Below are positions 11,028 through 21,410 of a stretch of DNA of 64,000 nucleotides, in pieces (the stretch's first letter is position 1; every line of letters begins with the position of its first letter). Source of the stretch: Asterella californica. Lineage: Eukaryota > Streptophyta > Marchantiopsida > Marchantiales > Aytoniaceae. The DNA lies in NCBI GenBank assembly GCA_036924285.1, contig JAYKYS010000009.1:12710001-12774000 (forward strand), read 5' to 3'. The translations under genes and the position numbers were made by a program. Below the pieces are notes generated by a model. The model saw only the letters and a list, made by a program, of their open reading frames with translations, was not told where the DNA came from and did not search any database.

Positions 11028-14000
11028 ATGATGATTTGGTTCATTTGGATGTTTGACTTCGTTGCTGTACTGCGCCGCAGCTCAAGAGGAAGGTAAGTAA
11101 CGAAGAGGACCAGCCAGTCCATCCAACTGGATCGAAATGAAGTGAACTGAATGATGTAAACTTCAGCTAGTGAGTAGTTGCAGCAGTTTCTGGTGAATGC
11201 AGACGAGCACCAAACATGTACAACCGCCGTATCGAGCTCGGCAGCTTTCACTCCTGGACGGTGTGAGGAATTTTATTTCTCTAGATCTGGAAAAATTATT
11301 AGGAGTACACGCATGCTTGAATGTCCTTCTCTGGCGCATGCAGGATATATAAGCGTCGACTGTGAAGCGAGTGCCACGAAACCTGATCAGCACCGGAGTA
11401 CCGGATACTCACATCCCTGCCCTCCCGCCCCCTCAATGAGCGCAGCTGAAGACTCTTCGATACTTCCCTGCTAACCTTACAGAAGCAGGCATTGCTACAC
11501 TCTACCAGCTTCCAGTTGCAAGAACTCTGCGTATCTGATTAGGGCCAACTTTTTGCACGGCGGCTTTCAGACCGAAGTCGATAACATGTTCGACCTTTCG
11601 ATCGACTCCTCAGTCGTGATTACGTAGATACTCTTTGGACTCAGGAGTACGTGTTTGCTGCCACAAGCAACCGTGTGAACTTCTGCCTTATACCCAAGGT
11701 TGGAGTCTCTTTCATCTCTACACTAGAGCGCTTCGACCGCTGGCTCATGGTATGTACGATGTTGTGCTTGACGGGAGATATCTAAAATCCTTGTCCAGGG
11801 TCAGGTGTGGCGCTCAACCCATAGATCCACTTATCAGGTATAATGTCTGTTTCGGAAATCAAAACTTTCTTTTATCTGCATCTTGGCCCACTTCTGGAGC
11901 TGAAAATCTCTTCATCGTCGCTATCCGCATGACCTTTACCATAGAATCTGGAGTTCTCCAGGAGACATTTTCCCGTACAAGAAGACGACAACAACTTCGG
12001 GTGTCGAGGTTCTGCCCGCTGCGGTTGGCGATAATGGAGAGTGCTTGGGTAAGCTCAGTAACTGATAAGGTCGGGTGGGTCCATGCCATCAGTGATTATG
12101 AGTTGTAGAAAACTTCGACCTTCTACACGAATCATTTTTTTGCGCATGCGGAGATAGAGAACATCGGGCCTAGAGATACTTCGTAGGAATGATTTGAACG
12201 GAGGTCTGGCTTTACACAACATGTCACTCACTTTGATCATGAAACCACTCAGATGTACAACGCAGAACGGAATATCACTCTCCCTTGATCCAACAATACT
12301 TATTCTGCCAATGCCGCCGAGTTCTACGCGTCCAGAGCCGCGATTCAGTCCTCATCGGACGACAGGTACGGTAAGCTCAAGCGTTTTTGGCGTGCTTCTA
12401 GCCTGCCTTTTGCTGCAAACGATGTCCGTGAAAGTAGAAACGATTCGTTCGCTAGCAACTTTCCTGGTGCTTAATCGAGTGCTGTCGACTGGAGTTGTCT
12501 GAAGTATATCTAAGGAAGCGACGGATTGATTTATTTGTGTAACACCGACTTGCAGAGAGTGCTTTGGAAGTGGTGATAACAGCCTTGGTCTGACTTCGTA
12601 GACCGGAGATCCTTGCCTTCCTGTAAGCTATAACTGGCTTACTTTGACAAAAGCGAGGTATGAGTTAACGTTTTATCTTTGAGGATTCCTGTTTATCGAA
12701 GAACGAACAAACACAGCTTACCAGTTCAGTCCTGTAACTTGATGTCACACTATGTACGAAGACGTGACAGGGCGTCCACAGGTTAAAAGTTTTTTGCGGT
12801 AAAAGAAGGCAAGTTGCCTCGTCAAGTGTTCTGCTTCGAGTCGGTAGTTCCGCTATGGTCTCCATGCCAACTTCTTGTTTCTCATGCACACCGGCTCTTT
12901 CTTGCAGATCTAGAGATCTGACGGGGTATAATCTTGTCGGCATCATTCCAGCGAGCATTGCAGAACTGACTGATCTGACGGAACTGTAAGCTCACGCGTT
13001 CAACTCGGAAGTTTTACTTGTCTGCCGCTTTAATTTCCATGTGACAAATATTCCCTCTAATGCTGGACTTGTGCCTAACACTCTTCTGTGCTGTGGTCCA
13101 TGACCAGATTCCTTGACAATAATAAGATCAGAGGAGGTATTCCGGATCTAAGTAAATTGACCGAATTGACGAGTGTGTGAGTTCTGAACCATAAAACTGA
13201 TTCCTAGCTGTCTGTTGTTTTAGTAGGATCAGTCTGAATGTTGAGTAAAACTTGCTTACTGTCTTCCCGGTTATTTGGTATGTACGAAATTTGATTATGG
13301 TGGTTTTGACGGGATTCAGGCGTATCCCAAGGATGGAATGCTTCATCGAGTGGCTCCGTAGGTGGAGCTGCAGATGTAAACGAGGCACGAGCCCTGACCG
13401 AGGTGGAAGAGGCCACCCAGGGCTTCGAGTCCAAGATTGAAAAGGGAGGAATCGGACCTGTTTATTACGGAAAGCTTCCCGATGGAAAGGAATTTGCCGT
13501 CAAATTGAATCGGCTACTTCAAGTCAGGGCACATCAGAATTCTTCAACGAGGTGAGAGAATGAGTTGAATTCGCTAGCTGTCATTCCGCTAATTCATATA
13601 AAGTCCGGGTTTAACCATCCTCTCAAGTCACAAGTTCCACAGTACTGCTAGATTTCCTTGACTTTGCTTTCGCTATTTCTTCCCTTTCACTTGCAGGTTT
13701 CTCCTCCCAGAGTGCATCACAAGAACCTTGTCGCTCTGCTTGGTTACTGCGAAGAACAGCAGATCCATATCTATATGAGTATATGGCCAAAGGGACCTTG
13801 AGTGAGCATCATTATGGGGAAGGTGCGAATCAGCTTGAGTGGAGTTTCTGAGATTCGTCAAACGCGGCATGTCATCCATCCATTCAATCGAACTGCAATC
13901 CTCCAACTCAAACACGGCTAAAGGTCACAGTTGGCAGACATGAAGGGTCGACAGATAAGCTGGAAAGAGCGACTTGAAATCGCCTTGAATGCTGCCAAAG

Positions 14001-15082
14001 GTAATTATTTAGACGACCTCAGTTCCCACAGTCCGAAGACGGAATCATGTGCATATATAAGTCAAACCTCGGATGATCTACTCGTCAAAAACCTAAACGT
14101 CGAAGAATTTTGATGCCAGTTCGCGGGGAAGACGGATTGGATTGTTTTCAGGTTGGCAGAACCTTCAAAACTATTGGATTCCCAAGATCATTCACCGTGA
14201 CATCAATAGCAACAACATTCTGCTGAATGAGAAGCTGCAGGCGAAGTGGCGGACTTCAGAATCTTGAAGCTCGCTCCTGACGAAGACCAGAGCGGTGGTG
14301 TTTCGACAAAAGTGGCACCCCTGGTTACCTTGACCCAGAGTGCGTTTCCTCGTGCAGCACTTCTGTCAGTTGCACTGGTTCTGGTGAGGCTATTCAACTT
14401 ACTGGATCTGCCGGGACTTCTCTGCAGGTACCACCAACTCAACAAGCTGACTCAAAAGAGCGACGTGTGCAGTTTCGGGGTCGTCTTCTTGGGAATCATA
14501 TGTGGAAGGTCACCGTATTCCGGATCCACCACTGTCGAATATAATCTATTTGAATGGGTAAGCATTCAGATCCTCACGACCTCCTGATCAGATTTACTCG
14601 CTACAGTTTTCTGCTGATGCTCAGGAGAGAACGACTCACGACACTTACTGCAGGCACGAGGCTGCTTGAGGATAAACGACTTCGAAGCCCTTGTCGACCC
14701 AGCAATGGCAGACAGGTACATAGTACAAGCCATGGGGAAAGTGGCGGAGCTGGGTGTGCACTGGGTTAAGCATTCCGGTGTCACCAGACCTGACATGAAG
14801 CAGGTGGTGCGAGGATTGATTGAGGCATTGGAGTTGGAAGAGGCGAGAACACAAGATTATGGAGCAGGAGGGTATAGTGGCAAAAGCTTCAGCAGTGAGA
14901 GTTCCTACCCATCAAAGCAAGGCTCAGCCACGTCCACACCTGCGTATCCGGGTACAAACTTGTACCCTTCTGCTCCGGATCCCCTTCTTCTATAAGATCT
15001 CTTCAGCCCTACAACACCAAAAGCATTCGAGCATCTTCCTTCAGATACACGAGGTTTTTCGCGGTTGACTGGCTCCCAGGTA
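11028..15082 (+). pseudogene. Receptor-like kinase pseudogene, copy 1 of a tandem triplication
   Basis: Exon by exon this matches the two intact genes downstream: signal-peptide exon (ATG 11028, with an internal deletion and lost frame), malectin-like exons (about 11343-11837 and 11915-12365), the LRR-N exon near 12556-12650, two LRR exons (about 12906-12987 and 13110-13175), then the kinase exons from 13319 onward and the C-terminal exon ending near 15082. The third and fourth LRR exons and the transmembrane exon are missing altogether: sequence after the second LRR exon jumps to the intron preceding the first kinase exon. Frameshifts occur in the malectin exons and near 13505. The HRD-K catalytic Lys is Asn (HRDINSNN, near 14200). 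The ancestral protein would have been a membrane receptor kinase; this copy cannot make one. Confidence 0.9.
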
Positions 15083-15391
15083 GTTCAAGATAATCGTATC
15101 ATTCAAACAAGACAGGCAACATTGCGTTCAGAATTGCCTTCGTCACAGCCTCGAGATGACCTTGCTTGTTTGGGATTAGCGTTGCAATTGGGGGAACCCT
15201 GGCGTTCCCTTGGACCTTGATGGAGAGTTTGCGGGACGGAGGAAGATGGAGCTGCTTGCTTCCTGTAACGGGATACGACTGCATCTCTCATCCTCTGTCA
15301 TACCTGCTGCTGCATGACTCGCCGAGAGTATGTATTCGAATGGACCCGAAAATATGCATGCAACATGGACTTTTGTGGGGAGAGGCGGGGA
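15083..15391 (+). other. 3' flank of receptor-kinase unit 1
   Basis: Sequence such as TTGGACCTTGATGGAGAGT (near 15210) and TCCTCTGTCATACCTGCTG (near 15291) is shared with the 3' flank of copy 2 (about 51951-52070), and the first part also with copy 3. The homology ends shortly before the copia LTR. It is duplicated 3' UTR and flank. Confidence 0.65.
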
Positions 15392-15755
15392 TACTGAAAT
15401 CGGGGTTCCATTTCTTTATCTTCAACCTGTCATCTGTGTATCTGTGGTCATGGCAGATATTACTCACACAACACGCACTGACACATTTCTTTGAAAACCA
15501 GCAACTACACACAGCAATGGTATCAGAAATAGATTATCACCCATTTCTTGGTGTATATGGTTAATATATATATAGAGAGAGAGAGGAGAAAGAAAGAAAA
15601 AACACACATAGACATTTGTGTTTATTCTGTCTGTCTCCTGCACATATATATACAGTGGATATGTCTGAGAGAATGGAAAATTTTGAAATGGAAGGAAGTA
15701 AGACTATATATAGTAGGAGCGTATGACTGGCAAGATAGTGAAGATATATATGTAA
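15392..15755 (-). repeat. 3' LTR of the old copia element (left copy)
   Basis: About 365 bp that aligns, with many differences, to 32201-32535 on the far side of the nest: shared blocks include ACACATTTCT, the ACCAGCAA-TACACAC stretch, and GGAGCGTATGACTGG near the end. Since the internal coding region is on the minus strand, this left copy is the 3' LTR. The terminal TG at the left edge has decayed to TA. The right edge is uncertain because similarity fades at about 15752. High divergence between the two LTRs makes this the oldest layer of the nest. Confidence 0.65.
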
Positions 15756-16213
15756 TTACGTTTCAAGAACAACAGTGAAGCTGGTAAGTAGTTAGGTTCC
15801 ACGTAACCATACACACCTATTAATCATATAAGGAGTAAGGTAAATATCACAGTACGCATCACGTAGTAACGAACAGACACCTCAATGGTGTGAGACAAAT
15901 AGGATGTCAATGAGACATAGAGTAGAGACACCTCAATGGTGATTCTTCACCACCTTCTCTCAACATTGAGGTGGCTGTTTGCAAACTCCCAATGTTTCTC
16001 TCAGTTTACAAAACCTGTCACAACAAAACGACTTAGTAAAAATGTTAGCAACTTAATCTTCATTCGAGGTCCATGTTATGTTCATCTCTTGATTCTGAAC
16101 CTTCTCACGGTTGAAATCTACTTGTACTTCAATTTGCTTCGTACGAGCATGGAACATTAGGTTTTTGGCCAGTGCTATGCAGCTCATATTGTCAGTGTAA
16201 AATTTCTATAGGT
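15756..16213 (-). other. 3' untranslated part of the old copia element
   Basis: No coding potential. It lies between RNase H and the 3' LTR of the copia element. Two direct repeats of the block AGACACCTCAATGGTG occur near 15880 and 15928. I could not fix the polypurine tract. Confidence 0.4.
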
Positions 16214-17047
16214 TCATGCTGTACAAACCTCATATCCTCCTTTCATCCATCGAATCCATATCGTCTCTTGGGCAGCATTGCATAATCCTCTGTACTCTGC
16301 TTCAGCTGAAGAGAGTGACACGGTAAGTTGCTTCTTGGTTAAACAGGTTATTGCTCCATCTCCGAATAGAAATGCAAATCTTTGCAGTATCAACTGTATC
16401 ACCAGCTCAGTCAGCACTGTGTATCCCTTTAGTTTGATGTTTCTTCCTCTTCACACAAAACCTGAGTCCAAAGTTAGAAGTTCCTTGTAAATACCTCAAA
16501 ATTCATTTCACCGCCTTCAGATGTGACTCCCTCGGATCTTCCATGAACTGATTGACTTTACTGCAAAGCTGATATACGGTCTAGTCATAACAGCAAGATA
16601 AATAAGCTTACCCACCAGCCTTCTGTATTCAGTGTTGTCTATTGACTTGTCATTCTCAACTTTTTGACTAATTTTCTTGCCAATTACCATAGGCATGACA
16701 ATTGGTTTACAATCCTCCATCTCATAAGTATTGAGTATTTCTCCAACATACTTACTTTGGTCTAGCCAAACTGGATCCTTCTCATGAGAAACTCTTACTC
16801 CAAGACAATATTTCAGTTCTCCAAGGTCTTTCATGTCAAACTCTCTACACAAGTATAATTTTACTTGCTTTCATTGTTTCAGTATCATCACTTGAGATAA
16901 AAATATAATCTACAGAAAGAAGTAAGAGTACTTTACCCTTCTTGATCTTCAAAATGTACAAGTTTGGATCTCCACGATTACTAGAAAACCTTCTGCTCCG
17001 AAAGTACTTGTCCATTCAACCAAACCTAGCACGAGGAGTTTGTTTAA
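16214..17047 (-). pseudogene. C-terminal RT and RNase H of the old copia element
   Basis: Read on the minus strand from 17047: LKQTPRARF, NLYILKIKKGKVLLL, a decayed catalytic block (VDYIFISS, where copia normally has YVDD), then after a frame change FDMKDLGELKYCLGV, YRRLVGKLIYLAVMTRPYI and finally RNase H (LTKKQLTVSLSSAEAEY). These are hallmark copia blocks in order. Loss of the paired Asp residues, stops and frameshifts make it inactive. It is the 3' half of the element whose 5' half lies beyond 29110. Confidence 0.85.
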
Positions 17048-17048
17048 G

Positions 17049-17163
17049 GAAGAACGCGACCCAATGAATAGCAAACGGATGGGAAGACCCCATCAATCCT
17101 TACAAGGGAAAGAAGGACCCGAAGGGCCAATCAACAACCACCCCGAAGGGAAGAAGACCGGGG
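17049..17163 (-). other. 3' UTR of the non-LTR element with GNRA/UUCG-like hairpins
   Basis: About 115 bp between the element's last stop (17164-17166) and the copia sequence. On the element strand it contains two short stems capped by TTCG: one at 17115-17128 (with a mismatch) and one at about 17141-17150. R2-type reverse transcriptases recognise a structured 3' UTR, so these may be the relevant structure, but that is inference. No A-tail is present. Confidence 0.4.
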
Positions 17164-18461
17164 CTAAGCTCCACTATCAGTAGCTTCAAAATCGCCTGTT
17201 GCACCTATAATGTAAGAGACCAGAAAGTCAGTATCTCTACATACAGCTGGTGCACCTGAAGAAGAATCACCTACTGGGATTGTCCTCTTGTGAACGGCGC
17301 CTGCTAAAGCTCTCTGTAGAGCAATGGAAACTTGCTGCCTAAAAAATGTGGTGCAGAAAGAAAGAAAAAGTGGTACCTCTTGGCGTCTCTCATGGTAAGC
17401 TCTGGCACAATCTCGCAGAAAGACGTTGACTCCAAGTCTGTCGTCCGTATATCTCCAAAGCTAAGGGATGAAGCGTTGTCCCACCTGCATACTCCTATAC
17501 TTGGTCACCTTCGCTGCTGCCGCCACGCCTGCAGCCCATCCTGGGGGATGGATGATCACCTGTGCCGCCACTCAGTCCCGTGTCGGATCCGTGACAACCA
17601 CATCATCCACGGAGACCTGATCCTCCCTCATCATCTACAAGTCAGCTCTCACGGATCCTCCTGTTTGAAAGACATACCAACGCTCTCTTCACGTCATGTG
17701 ACGCTCTCTCGTGCTAAGACAAACACGACGTCTCTGATGACATCATTGGTAACTATCTGCTCTCCATCATGAGGACATCGAGCAAGGTGGCGACCCAAGG
17801 TGTCGAGCGAGATATCGCACTCGCAGGTGGATAGTGCCGAAGCATAAGACTGGACCAAGCCTAGGCAGACCTCATCGCTGTAGAGAAGATAGTCGGTGTG
17901 AGTCGGAACGTTCTAATGCAAGGTCGAGTTATGAGCCAAGAGCCTGCGCCCTTGTCCGAACAAGAGCGGACGAGCTCTAGTATCTCATGAGATGGAAGGA
18001 TCCATTAAGAGCGCATGGAGAACCTGCTGGAAGTGATGTTCCGTCAGAGAAGACTGTAGTACACGAGATCCATCAGTAGCTAAGGTATCGAATCGAGGGT
18101 GTGCCTCACGTGCCTCAAGAGTCAAATTATCTCTTGTTTCACGGAGACACATTTGTTGTGGGTAAGAACCATCCTCCACCTCTATCACATAGCTCTCCAG
18201 AATAAGTCTATCTCGCACGAGAAAACGACAACAGAGCCAAGGTGCTGAGAGGGTCCAACTACCCAAAAAGACTGTCGGAGTAGTCTCCTCCATGGATAAT
18301 AAGCCCACCCTCCCACATGATATCGGCAAAGATGTCTGCCTACGTGTGAGAGGTCGTGCCACACAGTAAAAAGTCTCCGATCGTATGATGTCGTCAAACA
18401 CTCGCATGATCTTCCTGTCAAACTCTCTAAGGCGCGAGATGAAGATAGGGGATGGAGGTAC
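17164..18461 (-). pseudogene. C-terminal half of the non-LTR element ORF (thumb, CCHC, endonuclease-like)
   Basis: From 18461 on the minus strand: PPSPIFISRLREFDRKIMRV, then SLPISCGRVGLLSMEETTP and further conserved RT-to-C-terminal sequence to a stop at about 17985. Beyond it a CCHC block CECDISLDTLGRHLARC (17783-17826) is followed by VSVDDVVVTDPTRD (about 17583-17625), GWAAGVAAAAKVTKY and RQQVSIALQRALAGAVHKR (about 17290), ending at a TAG at 17164. This CCHC plus acidic-core order resembles the C-terminus of restriction-like-endonuclease elements. In-frame stops (near 17985, 17700, 17580, 17490) and a frameshift near 17480 show decay. Assignment of the endonuclease fold from short motifs is tentative. 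Confidence 0.7.
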
Positions 18462-19376
18462 TGTAACGACCTATGTTACACATAGGAAGTTTGTCAATTA
18501 GTAAGGTGTTTAGTTATAACTAAGGGTTGAGAATGTTTATTTGCTGCCAAAGTACTTTTAGGAGGTATCAAGTTAGTCATGACTAGCTAAAAGTTAGTTA
18601 TGGTTAAACTTAGCTGTACTTTTGGCAGAATTCAGATATTTGCTAAAGAGTGAGCACTACTATCTTGTCATCTTGTCTAAAAGGTAGAAAGGAGGTGGAA
18701 AGTATCTCTTATCTCCTTTTTGACTTGATATTAGTGGTTGGATTAAAGTTGTGGACTTTGTGGGCATTAAAAACAAGAAGAGATTCCACATGTTTCCTTT
18801 TTAGTGGGTCCTAGTGTAGAGGGGGGGTGGAAATTCGAGATTCCTTGAGAATATTCCAGAATCCTTCTAGAAGTTGTTGACTTTGAAGGAATAAGCCCAT
18901 GTGAAAAGGTAAAAAGCCCATGTGATCAATGCTTTTACCTTAAGTAATATCTTAGTAAAACCCGGTAAAAGTAGTTACGGCTGAGTTACCGAGGGTACCA
19001 AAGTAAAAACCTAGAATGTATAAATAGAGGAGTAGAGAAGAGCTCCTCATCCTTGTTTTCACATTGTCGTAATGACAACTTGAGTAATATAGAGAGTGTG
19101 GGACATTTTTAGCATGTGAGAACTTGAGAGACGTCGTTAGAATGGAGGATTTTAGTGGATGAGATTATGGAGATTTTAGTTGATAAGTTTGTGGGTGTAT
19201 GAATGAGAGTGAACTTAGCATTTTTCCCTTCAAGATTCATGGTGTGCTTCCATCAAAGCCATCAGAGGTGACCCCTGAGTGAGAGACAGGCCCGACAGTT
19301 GCAGATTCGTGGATGACGATCGTGGAGGTTAAGAGATCGGGGGGTAGTTGATCGTTAGGACCGCGGAGGGTTTACA
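18462..19376 (+). repeat. 5' LTR of gypsy B
   Basis: 915 bp, TGTAACG...TTTACA. It drives transcription of the element. A TATA-like TATAAATAG lies near 19019 and would place a start about 30 bp downstream, with the last 300 bp as R-U5. A small palindrome (CCTATGT-TAC-ACATAGG) lies at 18470-18486, close to the left end. Confidence 0.95.
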
Positions 19377-20264
19377 TTTTTGGTTCCGTTGCCGGGACCT
19401 CACTTGAAGGGATCGTTGAACGATGTTTAGAGTTCAGTTCTATATTCGACAAAAGGAGATTATGAGAGAGCACATGGAGAGAACGTTGGGAGGAGAGAGA
19501 GCTAACGCGATGTTAGCAACGTTAGAACCTTTCGTGTATCCCGTAGTGATATATGACGCGTTCGAAGTCATTCTTTACATCTTGTTCACTTAGAAAGGGT
19601 TTGAGGAGAGTTGAAAGAAGGTGCAACAAGAGTTGTAGAGAAAGGAGGAGAGAAAAGTTATTAGAGGAGAGAAATTTGTGAGTTTAGAAATTCTGCTCTC
19701 TGGAAAATTTGTACAGTCGCTGTCAACTTTTCTGTGAATTTTATTTTCCTGTGAAACTTTCCAGTGTTTTAGATTGGCTGATAACCTATCTAAGACAAAA
19801 GAAATCATAGGAAAAGGTGGTCTAGAGAGGGAGCAATGATTTTTCAAAATTGAGGGGGTCTATTCGTGAGAGTTGAGGAATTCTGTTCTCTGGAAAAAGT
19901 TTACAGTCAGTGTCAGATTTTCTGTGAATTTTATTTTCCTGAGAAACTTTCCAGTGTTTTAGAGTGGCTGATAAGCTATCCAGGACAAAAGAAATCATGA
20001 GAAGATGAGGTCTGAAGAGGGAGAAAGGATTTTTCAAAGTGGAGGGGGTTGACAACCATGAGGGAAGTGAAAATATACAAATTTCAGTTCTCTGAAAATT
20101 TGTACAGTCATCACCATCTCTTCTGATTAGGGAAGTTTCTGTTGAAACTTCATGATTTAGTAGCTTGGAGGTTGAGCTACTGGAGACCACAAAAATCTTG
20201 GAGAGATCTCTTACCAACTAAGAGAGATACGTTTCGGCATACAAGGAGGTCTTGAAGATACGTC
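19377..20264 (+). repeat. Leader of gypsy B with a three-copy internal repeat
   Basis: The untranslated leader holds three diverged tandem copies of a roughly 190-200 bp unit. Each begins with a TTCTCTGgAAAA-like block at about 19693, 19883 and 20084, followed by TTTACAGTC, TTTTATTTTCCTG, AACTTTCCAGTGTTTTAG and GATTTTTCAAA in the first two copies; the third is more diverged. The function is unknown; such repeats may reflect replication slippage or packaging signals. Confidence 0.7.
19381..19397 (+). other. Primer binding site of gypsy B (tRNA-Asp-like)
   Basis: Four bases after the LTR the sequence TGGTTCCGTTGCCGGGA begins. It resembles the complement of the 3' end of plant tRNA-Asp (TGG..CCGTTGCCGGG) with mismatches at positions 4-5 and at the end. 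Athila/Tat-type elements use tRNA-Asp; another tRNA could fit better. Confidence 0.55.
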
Positions 20265-20582
20265 ATGGGGAATCCAGTTCGAATGACGAGGTGGAAGAAG
20301 AGACGTTTAGGAGTTCGAACAGAGACGGAGAAGCCCAAGTTAAGTATAGATGAGTTACGAACACGCATCTATAGCACTTGGGGTGCCCTCTTTACTCTAT
20401 ACGAAGAAGCTTCCGCGACAATTGGCACAGATTTGAAGAAAGTCGAGTTTAAAGCATCATTCACTATGGAGGCCACGAATGCTCCTGGTGAAATAGAGTT
20501 GGATCCTTACAAGAGTGAGTTCAAGATGTCTGTTGTGATGAGTACAAACGAGGGTGAGGAGGATCATATCTTTGATAGTTAA
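20265..20582 (+). CDS. Small upstream ORF 1 of gypsy B, unknown function
   Basis: A 105-residue frame with ATG at 20265, basic at the start (MTRWKKRRLG) and then acidic-mixed with no recognised domain. It ends at a TAA at 20580-20582. It shares the reading frame of the next small ORF and of gag-pol. Because the element is young, the stops between these ORFs may not be simple decay: they may be natural, for example bypassed by splicing. Not recognised; it could also be noncoding leader. Confidence 0.4.
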   Translation: MGNPVRMTRWKKRRLGVRTETEKPKLSIDELRTRIYSTWGALFTLYEEASATIGTDLKKVEFKASFTMEATNAPGEIELDPYKSEFKMSVVMSTNEGEEDHIFDS

Positions 20583-20705
20583 TATTAGATTAGATTTTAT
20601 TTCGTGTATAGCATGTATAATGCACGATTTCTAATATAAAGCTCGGAAGAGTTAAGAAAGTAATGTAGAATTATTTTCCTCTATGATATTTTGTCCACTT
20701 AATGG

Positions 20706-21197
20706 TTGAGAAGGTGCAACATGAGTGGAAATTCAAAAGATTGGAAAGTTAGACTTAGAAACCTTCCTCAAGGTTTAGATGTCATAGTAAGCGTCGGAGA
20801 GAGCTCGAAAGAGATTATCGTTGAGTTTGAGAACCCTAGTACAAAACCTCAAGTAGAATCTTCGAGGAGAAGAGTAGAAACCGACTTGTGGTGTTATTTC
20901 TGTAGAGGGTTGGGACATAAAGTAGTGAATTGTCCAACTAGAATCAGAACCGAGAGAGCTAAAGGGAAGCGGGAGTTTACTGATTTGAGTCTTTGAGTGG
21001 GTCCATCGTCACCAGCGCCAATTCATCTTCTAGGCGAAGATCCTTGTCCAAGTTGTGGAGTGGGTGATCTATCAAGAGGACACAAGTGCGTCGATGTGGC
21101 CGCCCTACTTACGTCCGTAGTCGAGAAGTTGGACGAGACTCAAAGAGATGAGACGGAGAAGTTGTCGACTTCAAAGGAGGACTCGGCTGAGTTGTGA
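20706..21197 (+). CDS. Upstream zinc-knuckle ORFs of gypsy B separated by one TGA
   Basis: Frame 20706-20996 encodes 96 residues and contains a CCHC knuckle (CYFCRGLGHKVVNC, CX2CX4HX4C). After a TGA at 20994-20996 the same frame continues to 21197 with a second Cys/His cluster (CPSCGVGDLSRGHKC) and a helical, charged tail (VVEKLDETQRDETEKL). Both clusters are typical of nucleic-acid-binding Gag-related proteins. A further CCHC knuckle exists inside gag-pol, so the element has three Cys/His clusters. Whether this is an accessory protein, a readthrough product or a degenerate duplicate of gag is open. Confidence 0.5.
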
Positions 21198-21410
21198 TGG
21201 AGATCGTCATTCGGATGGTGGAGAAGGCGGTGATGCGACTCAGACTCATGATTACCTTGGGGGAAGAGATGGCACAAGAGGTGTTGTTACAACCATTTCC
21301 TTTCATTTTACCTATGGTAGATTATTCGCGAATGGAATTGGTGATGTTCGTACTCTTTTAGCGAGTAGTTATTGCACGACGATTAGAAGAGTAGAAAGAG
21401 TAGTTACAAG

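Noticed and set aside
17332..17772. Plus-strand 146-residue open frame
   Set aside because: It is antisense to the CCHC/endonuclease-like end of the non-LTR element, which has clear protein motifs on the minus strand.
18470..18486. Palindrome near the gypsy B LTR end, considered as a MITE end
   Set aside because: It is present in both LTRs at the same place and belongs to the LTR itself.
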